From Pseudarthrobacter sp. GA104 (lineage in GTDB: Bacteria > Actinomycetota > Actinomycetes > Actinomycetales > Micrococcaceae): a stretch of 64,000 nt of DNA. The notes under the pieces are model-generated. The model was not told the origin of the DNA and searched no databases. It saw only the letters and a program-made list of their open reading frames with translations. Shown here one piece after another: positions 62,508 to 64,000 of this stretch; within the stretch, counting starts at the first letter, position 1; the number at the start of each line of letters is the position of its first letter. The DNA lies in assembly GCF_009741265.1 (NCBI RefSeq), contig NZ_WOWL01000001.1:1-64000 (forward strand), given 5' to 3'. A program made the position numbers and the translations under genes.

Positions 62508-64000
62508 ATGACTGTCTCCGAGATCTCCGCTGCCATCACCCAGGAGCGTGAGGCGTCCCTGCTCGCCTCGGTGCCCACCGGCCTGCTGATCAATGGGGAG
62601 TGGCGGGACGCGTCCGACGGCGGCACGTTCGACGTGAACGACCCCGCCACCGGGCAGGTCCTCGCCACCCTCGCCTCCGCCACGAGCGAGGACGCGATCG
62701 CCGCGCTGGACGCCGCTGACGCCGCCCAAGCCTCCTGGGCCCGCACCGCACCCCGGACCCGTGCCGACATCCTGCGCCTGGCCTTCGACCTCGTGACCGA
62801 ACGGGCCGAGGACTTCGCGCTGTTGATGACCCTGGAAATGGGCAAGCCGCTGGCCGAAGCCCGCGGCGAAGTCACCTACGGCGCCGAGTTCCTGCGCTGG
62901 TTCTCCGAGGAAACCGTCCGGGACTACGGCCGCTACCTCACCACCCCCGAAGGCAAAAACAAGATCCTGGTTCAGCACAAACCCGTCGGCCCCTGCCTTC
63001 TCATCACCCCTTGGAACTTCCCACTGGCCATGGCCACCCGCAAAGTCGCACCCGCCGTCGCCGCCGGCTGCACCATGGTCCTCAAACCCGCCAAACTCAC
63101 CCCGCTCACCGCGCAATACTTCGCCCAGACCATGCTCGATGCCGGACTGCCCGCCGGCGTCCTCAACGTCGTCTCTTCCTCGTCAGCCTCCGGGATCTCC
63201 GGGCCGCTGTTGAAGGATTCGCGGCTGCGGAAAGTCTCCTTCACCGGCTCCACCCCGGTCGGCAAACGGCTCATGGCCGACGCCGCGCAGAATGTGCTGC
63301 GCACCTCGATGGAACTGGGCGGGAACGCACCCTTCATCGTGTTCGAAGACGCCGACCTCGACGCCGCCGTCGAAGGCGCCGTAGCGGCCAAGATGCGGAA
63401 CATGGGCGAAGCCTGCACCGCAGCCAACCGCTTCCTCGTTCAGAACTCCGTCGCACACGAGTTCACCACCAAGTTCGCTGCCGCGATGGGCGCCCTGATC
63501 ACCGGACGTGGCACCGAGCCCGCAACAAAGGTAGGTCCGCTGATCGATGGCGGTGCCCGGGATGACGTGCACGCCCTGGTGAGGGCCGCCGTCGACGCCG
63601 GAGCAGTGGCCGTTACCGGCGGCGCCCCCGTAGACGGGCCCGGCTACTTCTACCAGCCCACCGTCCTTGCGGACGTTCCCAACGACGCCGCGATCCTGGG
63701 CCAGGAAATCTTCGGGCCCGTAGCGCCCGTCACCACCTTCAGTACCGAGGAAGACGCCATCCGGCTCGCCAACGCCAGCGAATACGGTCTCGCCTCCTAC
63801 CTCTACAGCCGCGACTTCAACCGCCTCCTGCGCGTAGCAGAGCAGATCGAGTTCGGCATGGTCGGCTTCAACGCCGGCGTTATCTCCAACGCCGCCGCGC
63901 CCTTCGGAGGTGTCAAACAATCCGGTCTGGGACGCGAAGGCGGATCAGAAGGTATCGCCGAATACACCACCACCCAATACATCGGCGTCGCCGACCCCTA
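62508..64000 (+). CDS. NAD(P)-dependent aldehyde dehydrogenase (succinate-semialdehyde type)
   Basis: 497 codons are visible; the window ends after TA of the next codon, so the stop is probably at 63999-64001. Catalytic cysteine C303 in GEACTAANR, general base E269 in MELGGNAPFIVF, cofactor motif FTGSTPVGKRLM, and the early block VGPCLLITPWNFPLAMATRKVAPA. The C-terminal FGGVKQSGLGREGG is close to GabD-type succinate-semialdehyde dehydrogenases. It oxidises a small aldehyde to an acid with NAD(P). It ends the visible part of the operon. Confidence 0.9.
   Translation, partial: MTVSEISAAITQEREASLLASVPTGLLINGEWRDASDGGTFDVNDPATGQVLATLASATSEDAIAALDAADAAQASWARTAPRTRADILRLAFDLVTERAEDFALLMTLEMGKPLAEARGEVTYGAEFLRWFSEETVRDYGRYLTTPEGKNKILVQHKPVGPCLLITPWNFPLAMATRKVAPAVAAGCTMVLKPAKLTPLTAQYFAQTMLDAGLPAGVLNVVSSSSASGISGPLLKDSRLRKVSFTGSTPVGKRLMADAAQNVLRTSMELGGNAPFIVFEDADLDAAVEGAVAAKMRNMGEACTAANRFLVQNSVAHEFTTKFAAAMGALITGRGTEPATKVGPLIDGGARDDVHALVRAAVDAGAVAVTGGAPVDGPGYFYQPTVLADVPNDAAILGQEIFGPVAPVTTFSTEEDAIRLANASEYGLASYLYSRDFNRLLRVAEQIEFGMVGFNAGVISNAAAPFGGVKQSGLGREGGSEGIAEYTTTQYIGVADP

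Overview
The window looks like a chromosomal stretch of a high-GC actinobacterium of the Arthrobacter group (Micrococcaceae). This is inferred from codon use with G/C-rich third positions, many GTG/TTG starts, AGGAGG-type ribosome binding sites, twin-arginine substrate-binding proteins, and the wealth of sugar and polyol catabolic genes. No rRNA or intact tRNA gene was found and there is no CRISPR array.

Region 1 (1-12.6 kb) is an accessory and decaying zone. It holds the start of a CynX-type MFS transporter with a TTGGTATACCAA operator, a frameshifted GntR regulator, an orphan BMP-type lipoprotein behind a terminator-like palindrome, a TmrB-like ATPase, a STAS-like protein, a divergent TetR/NAD(P)-dinucleotide-binding pair with a clear operator, a broken phage-type integrase, a lytic transglycosylase, a lipoprotein and several frameshifted hypothetical genes.

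Region 2 (12.6-30.2 kb) is a fructan (levan/inulin) utilisation locus. Two LacI regulators with different palindromic operators control a family-1 sugar ABC transporter (no ATPase), a cytoplasmic GH32 fructosidase and a PfkB kinase, followed by a complete family-5 (oligopeptide-type) ABC transporter, a second cytoplasmic GH32 and a Tat-exported GH32 of the levanase/levan fructotransferase type. Model: the exported enzyme cuts the polymer, the two ABC systems import the products, the cytoplasmic GH32 enzymes release fructose and the kinase phosphorylates it.

Region 3 (30.4-40.5 kb) is a sugar or sugar-acid catabolic island. It is bracketed by two direct copies of a ~225-bp repeat that ends in the 3' part of a tRNA gene. 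It encodes two Gfo/Idh/MocA dehydrogenases, a TIM-barrel isomerase, a VOC protein, an SDR, a LacI regulator, a KDPG-type aldolase, a small kinase and an MHS-type transporter. Two mirror-image promoter/operator blocks drive the outer transcription units.

Region 4 (40.5-47.2 kb) holds more repeats, two tandem paralogous small proteins of unknown function, then HPr, a HAD hydrolase and a metallophosphoesterase, divergent from a SorC regulator.

Region 5 (47.2-64 kb) is the most unusual part: one long co-directional cluster encoding a glucitol-type PTS (IIC, IIB, IIA, GutM), a dehydrogenase with a SAF domain, an acetoin/pyruvate-dehydrogenase-type E1alpha/E1beta/E2, PEP synthase, its regulatory kinase/phosphorylase, a small protein, a serine hydrolase, lipoyl synthase, a ThDP-dependent acetolactate-synthase-like enzyme and an aldehyde dehydrogenase. 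Putative SorC operators recur before the regulator, before the PTS genes and before the SAF enzyme. The arrangement suggests an uncharacterised polyol pathway in which the substrate enters by PTS, is degraded to C2/C3 units without passing PEP, and PEP is regenerated by an operon-encoded PEP synthase.
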